Positions 1-9,496 of a stretch of DNA of 64,000 nucleotides are shown piece after piece (the stretch's first letter is position 1; every line of letters begins with the position of its first letter). A model generated the notes under the pieces. That model made no database searches. It worked only from the letters and a program-made list of their open reading frames with translations, and had not been told where the DNA came from. The position numbers were made by a program, and so were the translations under genes. The DNA is from an uncultured Prevotellaceae bacterium (lineage in GTDB: Bacteria; Bacteroidota; Bacteroidia; Bacteroidales; Bacteroidaceae): the NCBI GenBank assembly GCA_902800245.1, contig CADCDY010000009.1, positions 1 through 64,000 of the forward strand, given 5' to 3'.

Positions 1-275
1 TTCTTGACGTCCATACCCTCGTACTTCGTCAACATTTCCTTCTTCACCTTGGCGTTATACTTAGGTCCGTCCATGTTTTTCAGCACGACAACCTTCACGA
101 TTTTGTTCTTCTTGATATGTACCTCCAGAGGCGTTGCACCAGCATATCCCTCCACGTCGTCAGCCAACGTTGTGGTGTTGACGATGTAGGTTCCGTCCTG
201 GGTCTTGGTCATCACGTTATCTGCCTGAGCTGTCATTGTCAGCATCAGCAAAAAAACTATCAATAACTTCTTCAT
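1..275 (-). CDS. FMN-binding-domain secreted protein, N-terminal part (cut by window edge)
   Basis: Open from ATG at 275 leftward off the window, at least 91 codons without a stop. The first 18-20 residues form a signal peptide (MKKLLIVFLLMLTMTAQA), so the protein is exported. The following segment (TYIVNTTTLADDVEGYAG, then ATPLEVHIKKNKIVKVVVL) resembles the start of the FMN_bind domain of RnfG/NosR-like proteins; the flavinylation motif expected further on lies outside the window, so flavin binding is inferred. It is transcribed away from fucI from its own promoter at 303-310. An in-frame promoter match and normal signal peptide make the start fairly secure; the family call rests only on the N-terminal third. 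Confidence 0.7.
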   Translation of the reverse strand, partial: MKKLLIVFLLMLTMTAQADNVMTKTQDGTYIVNTTTLADDVEGYAGATPLEVHIKKNKIVKVVVLKNMDGPKYNAKVKKEMLTKYEGMDVK

Positions 276-302
276 CTTTGTTCTTTATTATATTTTCGGC
301 TG

Positions 303-310
303 CAAAGGTA
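303..310 (-). promoter_or_regulatory. Bacteroidetes -7 box for the FMN-binding gene
   Basis: Reading on the minus strand the sequence is TACCTTTG followed by CAGCC, an exact match to the Bacteroidetes -7 consensus TAnnTTTG, 27 bp before the ATG at 275. No clear TTG box is visible at the usual spacing upstream. Confidence 0.65.
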
Positions 311-452
311 AGAATAAATTTCGAATTAAAGAAAAAAGGAAGCAATAATTCGAGCAACACCTACGCATTATGCGCTTTTGTTGCGATGATGACAATCAAA
401 AGCGTTGTGCGTCTTTTTAGGTAGAACTTAACAACTAAAACATATCAGAGAA

Positions 453-2276
453 ATGAAACAAGTGTATCCAAAGATTGGTATCCGTCCTACGATTGACGGT
501 CGTCAGGGTGGTATTCGCGAGGGGCTCGAAGAGAAGACGATGAACCTCGCCAAGGCAGTAAAAACGCTCATTGAGAGCAATCTTCACAATGGTGATGGCT
601 CGAAAGTTGAGTGTGTCATTTCAAATACAACGATTGGACGTGTAGGCGAGAGTGCCGCTTGTGCCGAACAGTTTGAGCGCGAAGGCGTGGGTAGCACCAT
701 TACCGTTACCTCCTGTTGGTGTTATGGTTCAGAGACAATGGACATGAATCCCACTTATCCCAAGGCTGTTTGGGGCTTCAACGGAACGGAGCGTCCAGGA
801 GCTGTTTACTTGGCTGCCGTCCTCGCTGCCCACGCACAGAAAGGTCTGCCCGCTTACGGCATCTATGGTCACGATGTGCAGGATCTCAATGACAACACCA
901 TTCCCGAGGATGTGGCTGAGAAGATTCTACGTTTTGCACGTGCTGCTCAGGCTGTGGCAACGATGCGTGGCAAAAGCTATCTGTCGCTGGGTAACACCTG
1001 TATGGGTATTGCTGGAAGTATCGTCAATGCCGACTTCCTGCAACAGTACCTTGGCATGCGTACAGAGTATGTATCGCTGGTAGAGATTCTGCGTCGCGTC
1101 GACTTCGGCATCTACGACAAGGAGGAATTCGAGAAGGCTATGCAGTGGGTAGAGAAATACTGCAAACCCCAAGAGGGTCACGACTATAACGAGGACCGCC
1201 CCTTGTTCCCTGGCGTTCCCATGACTACCTTCAATGGTAAAGGCAAAGGTAAGAATCGTCAGGAGAAGGACGAGGACTGGGAGTTTACTGTGAAGTGTAT
1301 GATGATTATCCGCGACCTGATGCAGGGCAGCGAGAAACTGGGTGCAATGGGCTACAAAGAAGAGGCTATCGGACATAATGCCATTGCTGCCGGTGTACAG
1401 GGCCAGCGTCAGTGGACGGACTATAAGCCCAACTTCGACTTCCCTGAGTCGATGATGTGCACGTCGTTTGACTGGAATGGTCCTCGCGAGGCTTATACAT
1501 TAGCCACAGAGAACGACTTCCTGAATGGTATGTCTATGCTCTTCGGCCATCTGTTGACCAACAAGGGTGTAATGTTCAGCGACATCCGCACCTATTGGAG
1601 CCCAGAGGCTGTCGAGCGCGTAGCTGGTACAGTGCCCAGCGGTTTGGCCGCTGGTGGTTTCATCCACCTTATCAATAGCGGTGCCACTACCCTTGATGCC
1701 ACAGGTGCTATGAGCGACAAGGATGGCAATCCTACCATCAAGCCTTTCTGGGAGATGAAGAACGAGGACATGGAGGCTTGTCTGAAGGCTACCTCATGGA
1801 TGCCTGCCGACCGCGACTACTTCCGTGGAGGTGGTTACTCGTCGCACTTCGTCACAAAGGGTGGCATGCCTATGACGATGTTACGTCTGAACCTCGTCGC
1901 TGGCTTAGGTCCTGTATTGCAACTCGCTGAGGGTTGGACAGTAGAGCTCGACCCCAAGACGCACGACATTCTTGACAAGCGTACTGACCCCACATGGCCT
2001 ACCACTTGGTTTGCCCCACGTCTCGATCCCACAAAGGATGCCTTCAAGGATGTCTATAGCGTCATGAACAACTGGGGAGCCAACCACGGAGCCATTTGCT
2101 ACGGACACGTAGGTGCCGACCTCATCACCCTTTGCGCTATGCTCCGCATTCCCGTTTGTATGCACAATATTGCCGATAAGGATATCTTCCGTCCTTCGTG
2201 CTGGAATGCATTCGGTATGGACAAAGAAGGCGCCGACTATCGTGCCTGCGCCAACTTTGGTCCTATCTATAAGTAA
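453..2276 (+). CDS. fucI: L-fucose isomerase
   Basis: A 607-residue protein strongly alike to E. coli FucI (591 aa) over its full length; it converts L-fucose to L-fuculose in the cytoplasm, first step of fucose breakdown. Recognisable blocks include [12 protein letters not shown] at the start, [32 protein letters not shown] and [18 protein letters not shown]. The metal/catalytic residues known from the E. coli enzyme fall at E353 (in ATEND), D377 (in FSDIRTYWS) and H552 (in GHVGAD). It carries a slightly longer central loop near residues 245-275 ([14 protein letters not shown]). The ATG follows a purine-rich stretch. No kinase or aldolase of fucose breakdown follows; the next gene is convergent. 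GH95 and a second isomerase-like gene 10 kb downstream suggest a fucose-using lifestyle. Confidence 0.97.
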   Translation: MKQVYPKIGIRPTIDGRQGGIREGLEEKTMNLAKAVKTLIESNLHNGDGSKVECVISNTTIGRVGESAACAEQFEREGVGSTITVTSCWCYGSETMDMNPTYPKAVWGFNGTERPGAVYLAAVLAAHAQKGLPAYGIYGHDVQDLNDNTIPEDVAEKILRFARAAQAVATMRGKSYLSLGNTCMGIAGSIVNADFLQQYLGMRTEYVSLVEILRRVDFGIYDKEEFEKAMQWVEKYCKPQEGHDYNEDRPLFPGVPMTTFNGKGKGKNRQEKDEDWEFTVKCMMIIRDLMQGSEKLGAMGYKEEAIGHNAIAAGVQGQRQWTDYKPNFDFPESMMCTSFDWNGPREAYTLATENDFLNGMSMLFGHLLTNKGVMFSDIRTYWSPEAVERVAGTVPSGLAAGGFIHLINSGATTLDATGAMSDKDGNPTIKPFWEMKNEDMEACLKATSWMPADRDYFRGGGYSSHFVTKGGMPMTMLRLNLVAGLGPVLQLAEGWTVELDPKTHDILDKRTDPTWPTTWFAPRLDPTKDAFKDVYSVMNNWGANHGAICYGHVGADLITLCAMLRIPVCMHNIADKDIFRPSCWNAFGMDKEGADYRACANFGPIYK

Positions 2277-2287
2277 AGAATAGCCCC

Positions 2288-2303
2288 CGTCGGAAAACCG
2301 ACA
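2288..2303. terminator. Small GC hairpin between convergent fucI and GH3 genes
   Basis: GTCGG-AAAA-CCGAC forms a 5-bp stem with a four-base loop (2289-2302) in the 37-bp gap between two convergent genes. There is no U-run on either side, so a bidirectional terminator is only a guess from position. Confidence 0.3.
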
Positions 2304-2313
2304 GGAACGGTGG

Positions 2314-4932
2314 TTAGAAGGAGAAGTCGAACGACTTCAAGTCCTCATCCCTTGACGACGTGCCGTAGAGTATCTGGTATTTGCCAGGCTTTACGGCAAG
2401 TTCGTCTATCATCTCGTCGTAATATTCAAAGGCTTCACTATCGAGAGTGACAATGGCATTTTGCGTCTCGCCAGCCTTCAGATTCAGCTTCTGGAAACCT
2501 TTCAGTGCCTTGATGGGCGCACCAGCATCATCCAGTCGTTTTACATACACCTGAACGGTTTCTGTTCCCTCACGACTACCCGTATTCTTCACAGGGATAG
2601 TAAGTGTCACCTTGGGGGCTTTACCCTTCTGACTCTTCACCTTCGCCTTGCCCACGTTGAACGTCGTGTAGCTCAGTCCATAACCAAACGCATACTGAGG
2701 CACACCTGTAAAGTAACGATAGGTGCGGTTCTTCATCGAGTAGTCAAGGAAGTCGGGCAGGTCATTGTTCGAACGATAGAACGTCACAGGGAGTTTTCCG
2801 CCAGGATTGTAGTCGCCAAACAGTACCTCAGCCAGTGCCTTCGCACCGCCCTGACCAGGATACCAAGCCTGCAACAAAGCATCGTACTGACCCTCTACAC
2901 TACCAAAGGCTATTGCCGAACCAGAGCAATTGACAAAGACGACAGGTTTACCCGTTTGGTGCATGGCCTTTACGAGCATCTGCTGAACCTTCGGCAGTTC
3001 GATATCCTGTTTGTCACCACCCTCGCCTTCCATACGGGCAGAGATACCACCGATAATGATAATGGCATCAGCACCCTTCACCTCATTGGCGAGTTCCGTG
3101 AAGTCAACGAGCTTGCGCTCGCAGATGTCACCACGCAACATAGCAAACTGACCGTTGCCGTGCTTGTATTCAATCACGATATCGTAGGTCTTACCAGCCT
3201 CAACAGGGAACGACTTATACTCTACGCGACGTCCGAAACCAAATCCACGACGACCGCCGCCCTTATTTTCTTCGACGACCTCGCCATTCACCTTCAGCAC
3301 ATAGCCGTTATCGGTAGTCAGCGTGTATTTCATCTCACCAGTAAAGTTCGACGTATACTGACCACTGACGCGAACGGACAGCGTGTCGCGATTGACACCC
3401 TCAGCAAAGCCCCAGGCACCAAATGTCGAGAAGTTCAGTTCGTTGTAATATGCCGTCTTGGCAGGCTCGCCAGCTAATTCCTTATTATTATAGAACTCCA
3501 CGAGGGCGCCCTTGCCACCATTGAAGTCTTGCATGTGATGGATGGTCTCATATTCATCGTTCAGCTCGCAAGCCTTCTGATAGATTATCTTCGCACTAGG
3601 GACGGCATTCTTGATACCTTCCAACAGCGAATGTTTGTGGTTATCGGTAGGCGTGCCACCATAATTACCGTTCAACAACTCCACATCGTCGGCATTTGGA
3701 CCAACAACAGCAATCGTCTTGATGTCCTTAGAAAGAGGAAGAATGCCCTTATTTTCCAAGAGCACCATTGATTCGCGGGCTGCTTGGGTGGCGAGGGCGT
3801 CGTGCTCTTCGTTACTGATATTCGAAGCAGGAATCTTCGACCACTCGAGGGATGAGGCGGGATCGAACATACCCAGTTCGAAACGACCCGTCAGCGTCTT
3901 GCGCAGATGATCGTCAAGGTCACTCTCCTTAATCAAGCCCTTCTTCAGGCCGTCCGTCAGGTTCATCATCACCTTACCGCACTCGAGGTCAGTACCGTTC
4001 AGCACGGCATCGACGGTAGCCGACAACGGATCTTTGTGCGTCTCGTGTTGACCGCGATTGAAGAAATTGTTGATGGCGTCGCAATCAGTAAGCACAATAG
4101 CATCATAGCCCCACTTGTTGCGCAGGATATCGATGAGCAGGCGGTCGCTAGCACAACAGGGCTTGCCCTCGAAACGCTGGTAGGCACACATCACCTCACG
4201 AACGTTTCCCTTCTTGACCAATGCCTTGAACGCAGGCAGATAGGTCTCCCAGAGGTCGCGATTCGTGGGTTCCACGTTCATCGAGTGACGCAAGGGTTCT
4301 GGACCACTGTGTACGGCATAGTGCTTGGCACAGGCATGCGTCTTGTAATAGGTCTTGCCGTTCAGCGTGATAGGCTCCTGCATACCCAGCACAGTCTGCA
4401 CACCCAGCACCGCATTCAGATAAGGATCCTCACCACACGTCTCCTGACCACGACCCCAACGTGGATCGCGGAAGATATTGACGTTCGGACACCAGAACGT
4501 CAGTTCAGGATTACCTGGATAGTAGGTCACGCCCATAGGTACATTGAACAACTTTGGATCGTTGTGGTCAGTACGGTTCCAGTTGGCACGAGCCTCATCC
4601 GAGACCTGCGAGAATACGTCGTAGACCAGTTTCTCGCTGAATGCTGCGGCCAAGCCAATGGGCTGGGGATAGACGGTATAACCTCCCTGGCGCACACCAT
4701 GACAGGCCTCGCTCCACCAGTTGTATGAAGGGATGCCGAGACGGTCTATCGAAACCGACTTGTTCATCATCAGGCCCACCTTCTCTTCAGGGGTCAACAT
4801 TCCCAACAGGCTCTCTACACGTTCAGCACGAGGTAACTGGGGATTCTGCCAGGCATACTTTGTCTGAGCACTCACACGTACGCTCGAAAATACTACAAGC
4901 GCAACAAAAGTAAGAATAGTCTTTGTTCTCAT
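2314..4932 (-). CDS. Glycoside hydrolase family 3 beta-glycosidase with PA14 insert (xylosidase/glucosidase type)
   Basis: An 872-residue exported enzyme: signal peptide 1-22 ending VSAQ, GH3 N-terminal barrel to about 330, GH3 C-terminal alpha/beta domain, a PA14-like insert at roughly 475-615 (NFTGEMKYTLTTDNGYVLKVNG), and a fibronectin-III-like end (about 785-870). The catalytic nucleophile is D283 in VLTDCDAI; K203-H204 (AKHY) is the conserved sugar-binding pair. The TDCDAI version plus PA14 insert is typical of Prevotella Xyl3-type beta-xylosidases, but GH3 specificity (xylose, glucose, arabinose) cannot be read safely. Expected to act in the periplasm on oligosaccharides. Starts 21 bp after fhs on the same strand, so it may share that transcript. 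Residues 543-551 form a Gly/Arg-rich loop (GGGRRGFGFGRR). Confidence 0.9.
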   Translation of the reverse strand: MRTKTILTFVALVVFSSVRVSAQTKYAWQNPQLPRAERVESLLGMLTPEEKVGLMMNKSVSIDRLGIPSYNWWSEACHGVRQGGYTVYPQPIGLAAAFSEKLVYDVFSQVSDEARANWNRTDHNDPKLFNVPMGVTYYPGNPELTFWCPNVNIFRDPRWGRGQETCGEDPYLNAVLGVQTVLGMQEPITLNGKTYYKTHACAKHYAVHSGPEPLRHSMNVEPTNRDLWETYLPAFKALVKKGNVREVMCAYQRFEGKPCCASDRLLIDILRNKWGYDAIVLTDCDAINNFFNRGQHETHKDPLSATVDAVLNGTDLECGKVMMNLTDGLKKGLIKESDLDDHLRKTLTGRFELGMFDPASSLEWSKIPASNISNEEHDALATQAARESMVLLENKGILPLSKDIKTIAVVGPNADDVELLNGNYGGTPTDNHKHSLLEGIKNAVPSAKIIYQKACELNDEYETIHHMQDFNGGKGALVEFYNNKELAGEPAKTAYYNELNFSTFGAWGFAEGVNRDTLSVRVSGQYTSNFTGEMKYTLTTDNGYVLKVNGEVVEENKGGGRRGFGFGRRVEYKSFPVEAGKTYDIVIEYKHGNGQFAMLRGDICERKLVDFTELANEVKGADAIIIIGGISARMEGEGGDKQDIELPKVQQMLVKAMHQTGKPVVFVNCSGSAIAFGSVEGQYDALLQAWYPGQGGAKALAEVLFGDYNPGGKLPVTFYRSNNDLPDFLDYSMKNRTYRYFTGVPQYAFGYGLSYTTFNVGKAKVKSQKGKAPKVTLTIPVKNTGSREGTETVQVYVKRLDDAGAPIKALKGFQKLNLKAGETQNAIVTLDSEAFEYYDEMIDELAVKPGKYQILYGTSSRDEDLKSFDFSF

Positions 4933-4953
4933 TATGGTTATTATTTTAGTGAA

Positions 4954-6633
4954 TTATGATAGTCCTTCGATTTCGCCGTTCTCGATAGTGATGCGTTCAG
5001 CCTGCGGACTCTTGGGCAGTCCTGGCATGCGAAGCATGTCGCCAGCAATGGCAACAATCATCTCGCTACCGCAGTTGAGAATAACGTCGCGGATACGGAT
5101 GGTGAAGCCCTCAGGCGAACCGTAACGGGTAGAGTCGGCCGAGAATGAGAACTGCGTCTTGGCGATGCAGACGGGATAGTGGGCGATGGCGCCGTCATCG
5201 TCGGTAAACGATTTGCGCAGGGATTCCAGTTTCTTTGTCACAGTCTTGCCGTATTCCACTGCCGATGCACCGTAGATACTCTTGCACACCTTCTCTATCT
5301 TGTCCTCCAGACGGTCAGTCTCCTTATAGGTAAAGCGAATGGGCAGGGGTTGCTGTTTGTCAATCGTCTCAACCACGGTCTGCGCCAGTTCAATGGCACC
5401 TTCGCCACCCTTGAGGAAGGCTTCGTTGACGGCAAAGCCTACCTGCAAGTCCTCACAGTTCTTGCGCACAATAGCGATTTCCTCCTCCAGATCTGTATCG
5501 TGGCGGTTGAGAGTCACTACCACAGGTTGTCCGAAACCTTGCATGTTGCGGATGTGGCGGTTCAGGTTCTTCAGACCCTCGGTCAGTCCCTTGGCGTTCG
5601 GTTCCTTGATGTGATCGAGATCCACGCCTCCATGCATCTTCAGGCCCTGCGTTGTGGCGACGATGACTACCAATCGCGGCAGAAGGCCTGCCTTGCGGCA
5701 CTTAATGTCGAAGAACTTCTCTGCGCCGAGGTCTGCACCGAAGCCCGCCTCTGTCACCACATAGTCACTATAGCTCATGGCCATCTTCGTCGCCACCACA
5801 CTCGAACAGCCATGGGCGATGTTGGCAAACGGTCCGCCGTGGATGAAGGCGGGCGTGTGCTCCGTCGTCTGCACGAGGTTCGGGTTGAGGGCATCCCTGA
5901 GCAGTACGGTGATGGCTCCAGCCACGCCGAGGTCTTTCACCTTAAACAGTTTGCCGTCGGAGGTGACGCCCAGCACGATGTTCTCGATGCGCCGTTGCAG
6001 GTCCTCCTCACTGGTTGCTAAGCAGAGGATGGCCATCAGTTCCGAGGCGGGGGTGATGTCGAAGCCCGTCTCATTCACCACACCGTCACCCCTCAGTCCT
6101 GTCACCACGTTGCGCAGACTTCGGTCGTTTACGTCGAGCACACGTTTCCAATATATCTCACGCAACGAGAAGCCGTCCTTACGATGCTGGTAGATATAGT
6201 TGTCCAACAGCGCACTAATGGTGTTATGCGCTGAGGTTACGGCATGGAAGTCACCCGTAAAATGCAGATTGATTTTCTCCATTGGCAACACCTGGGCATA
6301 GCCGCCACCGGCAGCACCGCCCTTGATGCCGAAGCAAGGCCCTAGCGACGGTTCTCGCAGGGCAACGGTAGCCTTCTTGCCAATCTTGTTCAGCCCCAAC
6401 GTCAAACCGATGCTGACGGTAGTTTTACCGATACCAGCCTTCGTAGGACTGATGGCCGTCACCAGTATCAGCCGGCTCTTCTTCACTTTTTTCTCGTCGA
6501 TCAGGCTCACCGGTACCTTGGCCATATAGCGTCCGTACGGTTCTATCTCTTCAGGGGCAATCCCCAGCTGTGTGGCAATCTCGCCAATGGGCAGCAATTC
6601 GCATTCCCGTGCTATCTGTATGTCTGTCTTCAT
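4954..6633 (-). CDS. fhs: Formate--tetrahydrofolate ligase
   Basis: A 559-residue match to formyltetrahydrofolate synthetase, which makes 10-formyl-THF from formate, ATP and THF for purine and one-carbon metabolism. Seen: P-loop [11 protein letters not shown] (62-72), [23 protein letters not shown], and [18 protein letters not shown] chose the ATG at 6633 ([11 protein letters not shown]) because an upstream in-frame TTG at 6660 sits inside the promoter -7 box and would precede the transcript start. The gene has its own promoter (6658-6688) and is followed after 21 bp by the GH3 gene. The P-loop reads [11 protein letters not shown] where many homologues have TPTPAGEGKTT; otherwise typical length for the family. 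Confidence 0.96.
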   Translation of the reverse strand: MKTDIQIARECELLPIGEIATQLGIAPEEIEPYGRYMAKVPVSLIDEKKVKKSRLILVTAISPTKAGIGKTTVSIGLTLGLNKIGKKATVALREPSLGPCFGIKGGAAGGGYAQVLPMEKINLHFTGDFHAVTSAHNTISALLDNYIYQHRKDGFSLREIYWKRVLDVNDRSLRNVVTGLRGDGVVNETGFDITPASELMAILCLATSEEDLQRRIENIVLGVTSDGKLFKVKDLGVAGAITVLLRDALNPNLVQTTEHTPAFIHGGPFANIAHGCSSVVATKMAMSYSDYVVTEAGFGADLGAEKFFDIKCRKAGLLPRLVVIVATTQGLKMHGGVDLDHIKEPNAKGLTEGLKNLNRHIRNMQGFGQPVVVTLNRHDTDLEEEIAIVRKNCEDLQVGFAVNEAFLKGGEGAIELAQTVVETIDKQQPLPIRFTYKETDRLEDKIEKVCKSIYGASAVEYGKTVTKKLESLRKSFTDDDGAIAHYPVCIAKTQFSFSADSTRYGSPEGFTIRIRDVILNCGSEMIVAIAGDMLRMPGLPKSPQAERITIENGEIEGLS

Positions 6634-6657
6634 ATCGAATGTTGTTTTTAGCGTCGG

Positions 6658-6688
6658 CAAAGATACGATTATTTTTGCAATAAAACAA
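6658..6688 (-). promoter_or_regulatory. fhs promoter
   Basis: Minus-strand TTG (6688-6686), 20 bp, TATCTTTG (6665-6658): both Bacteroidetes boxes at ideal spacing, 24 bp before the fhs ATG. It decides the start choice for fhs. Confidence 0.75.
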
Positions 6689-6742
6689 CATTTCTGCCCT
6701 TATTTCTACCATTACGGCCAACAATACGCCGATGACGAAAAA

Positions 6743-6808
6743 GTTTAGTGCCGGTAAACCTCCACTTTAGTGCCACTAAACTCCGAGTTTACCGGCACTA
6801 AACTCTGA
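6743..6808. repeat. 22-bp periodic array, three units (TTTAGTGCC/GGCACTAAA type)
   Basis: Three 22-bp units start at 6743, 6765 and 6787. Units 1 and 3 are inverted versions of each other, giving an 18-bp perfect inverted repeat (6742-6759 with 6787-6804), and unit 2 is itself nearly palindromic (TTTAGTGCCACTAAA). It lies between divergent fhs and the esterase gene. A related GGCACTAAA piece recurs at 22985-23000 and a related ACCGGTAAAC piece near 9024. Confidence 0.8.
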
Positions 6809-6815
6809 GCCCGTC

Positions 6816-6849
6816 GGCTGATGACATTTAAGGGCCTCGTTAGTCTTTA
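6816..6849 (+). promoter_or_regulatory. 34-bp leader motif shared with the GH95 gene
   Basis: GGCTGATGACA...AGGGC...AGTCTTTA, matching 29 of 34 positions with 10798-10831. Both copies lie just upstream of the start codon of a secreted carbohydrate enzyme (7 bp and 26 bp before the ATG). In the second copy TGACAAT/ATTGTCA forms a 7-bp stem; here the stem is weaker. Could be an operator or leader RNA; function unknown. Confidence 0.5.
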
Positions 6850-6855
6850 TGATAT

Positions 6856-8202
6856 ATGAAAAAGATTCTGATTTTCCTATGTGCCATACTACCTTCGGTA
6901 GTGGGGGCACAGACGTTTGAGACACGATATGAACGGAGCGTGCACGACCTGATGGAGGATGTGGCACGTCGCTTTGGTGTGAGGTTTAAGTTCGACGCAA
7001 ATGTGGACACGGTGGGCAAACAACTGCCGTATGCCGACTTCCGCGTGCGCCCGTATTCGCTGGAGATGACACTCGACAACATCTGCAAATACTACGACTG
7101 GAACTGGTGGAAGCAGAACGGCAACCTCTATAAGATTAAGCTCTACGAATATCCGCGTCGTCATGAGCAGGAAGGCAAAATGATGCTCGACTGGCTTTCG
7201 TCCTTATACCATAATAAGGAACAATGGGAGGCTCGTCGGGACTCACTTCGTCGTGAGGTTCGCCAGCGTTTGGAGCTCGATGCTTTCCTCGATAGTTGCG
7301 TCACTGTGCCCGATGGTTCTCCATCGGGAAAACGCCCTGTCATTCTTTCGAAAATCCGCAAACATGACGGCTATACTACTCAAAACATCTGCATCGAACT
7401 GACGCCCGGCCAGCATCTCTTCGGCACCATCTACGCCTATGCACCTGTCAAGAGCAAAAAGCTAAAGGCCAAAAGCCAAAAGCCCTTAATTGTATGTCCT
7501 GATGGCCATTGGCCCTACCGTTATCGCAAGGACGAACAACAACGCTTAGGCACCTTAGCCCGTATGGGTGCCGTCTGTGTCGATTTCGACCTTTACGGTT
7601 GGGACGAATCAGAGAAGGAAGTAGGCGAAGCAGCCCACCATACCTCTCGCGCCCACGTCTATCAAGCCGCTTGTGGCTATATCCTGCTCGACTGGATGCT
7701 CAAAAACCGTAAGGACATCGACACCGAACGTGTTGGCGTCATGGGTGGCTCGGGCGGTGGTACACATACCGTCCTGCTTTCCTTGCTCGACGAACGTGTG
7801 ACGGCCTCAGCACCTGTGGTTCATCTCGCTTCGCATTTCGATGGCGGTTGTCCCTGCGAGAGTGGCAAGCCCGTTCAGCTCGCTGCTGGCGGTACTTGCG
7901 AACCAGAACTCGCCGCTATCATGGCTCCCAAGCCTATGCTCATCGTCAGCGATGGTGGCGACTGGACCAGTTCCGTCCCCACCCTCGAGTTCCCCTATCT
8001 GCAACGCATCTATGGTTTCTATGGTGCTCAAGACAAGGTGCGTAACGTCCACCTTCCCAACGAACGTCACGATTTCAAAGAGAACAAACGTAACGCCGTC
8101 TACGACTTCTTCATCGACGTCTTCGGCCTCGACCGCACAATGCTCGACGAAAGCAAGGTGACAATAGAACCAGAAGAAACGCTGAAATCGCTGTACAAAT
8201 GA
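6856..8202 (+). CDS. Secreted alpha/beta-hydrolase (putative carbohydrate esterase) with N-terminal STN-like domain
   Basis: 448 residues: signal peptide 1-18 (ending VVGAQ), an STN-like (secretin/TonB N-terminal) segment about 22-100 (RRFGVRFKFDANV, then LEMTLDNICKYYDWNWW), a helical link, and an acetylesterase/dienelactone-hydrolase-like alpha/beta hydrolase domain from about 165. Putative catalytic residues: S299 in GGSGGGT and H405 in NERHDF, with an acidic residue near 363-367 (VSDGGDW). The substrate is not readable; neighbours suggest plant or mucin glycans. A 32-bp AGCC-type element is embedded in frame (7453-7484) and encodes the Lys-rich loop around residues 200-210. The stop overlaps the next gene by 4 bp (ATGA), so the two are translationally coupled. 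Confidence 0.75.
   Translation: MKKILIFLCAILPSVVGAQTFETRYERSVHDLMEDVARRFGVRFKFDANVDTVGKQLPYADFRVRPYSLEMTLDNICKYYDWNWWKQNGNLYKIKLYEYPRRHEQEGKMMLDWLSSLYHNKEQWEARRDSLRREVRQRLELDAFLDSCVTVPDGSPSGKRPVILSKIRKHDGYTTQNICIELTPGQHLFGTIYAYAPVKSKKLKAKSQKPLIVCPDGHWPYRYRKDEQQRLGTLARMGAVCVDFDLYGWDESEKEVGEAAHHTSRAHVYQAACGYILLDWMLKNRKDIDTERVGVMGGSGGGTHTVLLSLLDERVTASAPVVHLASHFDGGCPCESGKPVQLAAGGTCEPELAAIMAPKPMLIVSDGGDWTSSVPTLEFPYLQRIYGFYGAQDKVRNVHLPNERHDFKENKRNAVYDFFIDVFGLDRTMLDESKVTIEPEETLKSLYK
7453..7484. repeat. 32-bp AGCC-type iterated element inside the esterase gene
   Basis: Words AGCA, AGCT, GGCC, AGCC, AGCC, each followed by AAA-like triplets: 4 x 7 bp + 4 bp. In frame; encodes a Ser/Lys-rich loop. Confidence 0.8.
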
Positions 8203-8876
8203 TACGATTTCTGCTTCTGCTATCATATATCGTTGCATTGTTACCCTGCAAGGCCCAGACCAACGGCAAGTTGCCACAGCTTGAGGTAAAGCAACGCAAA
8301 GGGAACGTGCTGGTAAAACTGCACAACTACAACGATACCACTTCACTTGTATGTATCATTCAAGGCAGCGGAAACAATTTAGAGGCCGACTATGACCCAG
8401 AGAAGGTGCTCAGAGTCAGCGGCACTCTGCTTAACAGGGGAACTGCAACAATATCTATCCGCACGAAAGAAACCGACGAAGTCATTGCACGGTGCGACAC
8501 CACCATTAGACTGGAAAATGCCACATTTAACCTGCCTGAGGTCACGGTGTCAGGTATGAAGCGTCCTATCAAATCCCGCATTTCACACAGTATGGGATTA
8601 CCCTCGTTTATGTTTACAGAGAATCATCCAAAACTAAAGTTGTTTCATGACCTGGACAAGTTGTTAAACAACATCGGTGTGAAGCGCTATACAGGCGAAT
8701 ATGGACAAATCCACTTCTTCGCACGGATAGTAGTGGTTGACGGCAAAGGGGAGATTGACCCCGTTCCGCCAATTTCCATATCACCCAGCGACATCAAGCA
8801 ACTTGATTTCTACAGAACGAAACGGCAAGATCCAGACATTGTCGTCATACAACTAAAACAGGATAGTGCTCCGTGA
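8199..8876 (+). CDS. Exported protein with TonB-plug-like segment, unknown function
   Basis: 225 residues with a signal peptide (MIRFLLLLSYIVALLPCKAQ). Residues about 20-105 look like a beta-rich domain; after a LPEVTVSGMKRP linker the last 90 residues resemble the plug fold of TonB-dependent receptors (FARIVVVDGKGEIDPVPPIS, then PSDIKQLDFYRTKRQDPDIV, where receptors have VLVDGV...PNDIESIEVLK). There is no barrel, so it is not a receptor. It overlaps the esterase by ATGA; the esterase carries an STN-like domain, which in Bacteroidetes usually sits next to a plug, so the two proteins look like a receptor N-terminus split over two genes. Function unknown. Confidence 0.7.
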   Translation: MIRFLLLLSYIVALLPCKAQTNGKLPQLEVKQRKGNVLVKLHNYNDTTSLVCIIQGSGNNLEADYDPEKVLRVSGTLLNRGTATISIRTKETDEVIARCDTTIRLENATFNLPEVTVSGMKRPIKSRISHSMGLPSFMFTENHPKLKLFHDLDKLLNNIGVKRYTGEYGQIHFFARIVVVDGKGEIDPVPPISISPSDIKQLDFYRTKRQDPDIVVIQLKQDSAP

Positions 8877-9496
8877 AAATTTGACGAAAAACATGCGTTA
8901 CGGGATGTCGGTATTGCGGCTTCTAATGACGCTACGGCAGGTAAAACGAACCCATAACCCTGGGTTAACGGGGAATAAGGGCTGGCTATCTTCTGAATTT
9001 TCGTGAAAATTCGAAGCTTTAGTACCGGTAAACTGCGAGAAAGCCGGTAGTAAACCTCTGAATTTTCGCGAGAATTCAGCGAATAAGTGCCACTTATCGC
9101 GCCGTAAGTGCCTGTTATCAAGCGACTTTAGTCCCCGCTCCGTCATCTGGACCCACTAATGAAAACAGCACTGCAAACGTGTCACCCTTGTGTCACCCTG
9201 TGTCTCCCTTCAAAACGTTGCACGCCCTTTATTTACTGGGGTTGTGTCAGCGTGTCACCCTTTTCTACAAAAAAATAATATATGAATTGCTATTTTGTTC
9301 CTCCTTGCAACTTTTTTCGCTTTTCCTCATCGTATTTCAAAAATAATGCGTATCTTTGCACCGAGTATCTTTAGTTTAGCCCATGAGAAGGCAGACGCAA
9401 AATAAGAGCACTCGCACTGGCCACGCAAACATTACCGATACGAGTGGGAGTGGCTTGAATAGGCAGAGAACTAATAAATTATATACAAGATTGATT
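8877..9496. repeat. 620-bp gene-free stretch with degenerate repeats
   Basis: No convincing gene. CTGAATTTTCG occurs at 8992 and 9058 (66 bp = 3 x 22 apart) and GTAAAC at 9028 and 9050 (22 apart), so a decayed 22-bp array probably runs about 8990-9125. 9057-9079 is a near-perfect palindrome around TTCGCGA. Iterated GTGTCACCC blocks occur at about 9170-9200 and 9246-9262. A -7 box TATCTTTG at 9351-9358 serves the next gene; its -33 box is weak. Confidence 0.55.
9351..9358 (+). promoter_or_regulatory. -7 box for the secreted DUF4595-like gene
   Basis: TATCTTTG followed by CACC, 138 bp before the ATG at 9497; no good TTG box at 19-21 bp upstream. The long leader between has no obvious known riboswitch that I recognise. 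Confidence 0.45.

Noticed and set aside
2461..3477. Long plus-strand frame (338 codons) opposite the GH3 gene
   Set aside because: It is the antisense of a full-length, motif-complete enzyme; similar long antisense frames occur opposite fhs, rnr and other genes because of codon bias.
6634..6660. Upstream TTG start for fhs (and similar early starts for the MNT, ruvB, asnA and regulator genes)
   Set aside because: These starts lie inside or upstream of TAnnTTTG promoter boxes, so they could not be in the mRNA.
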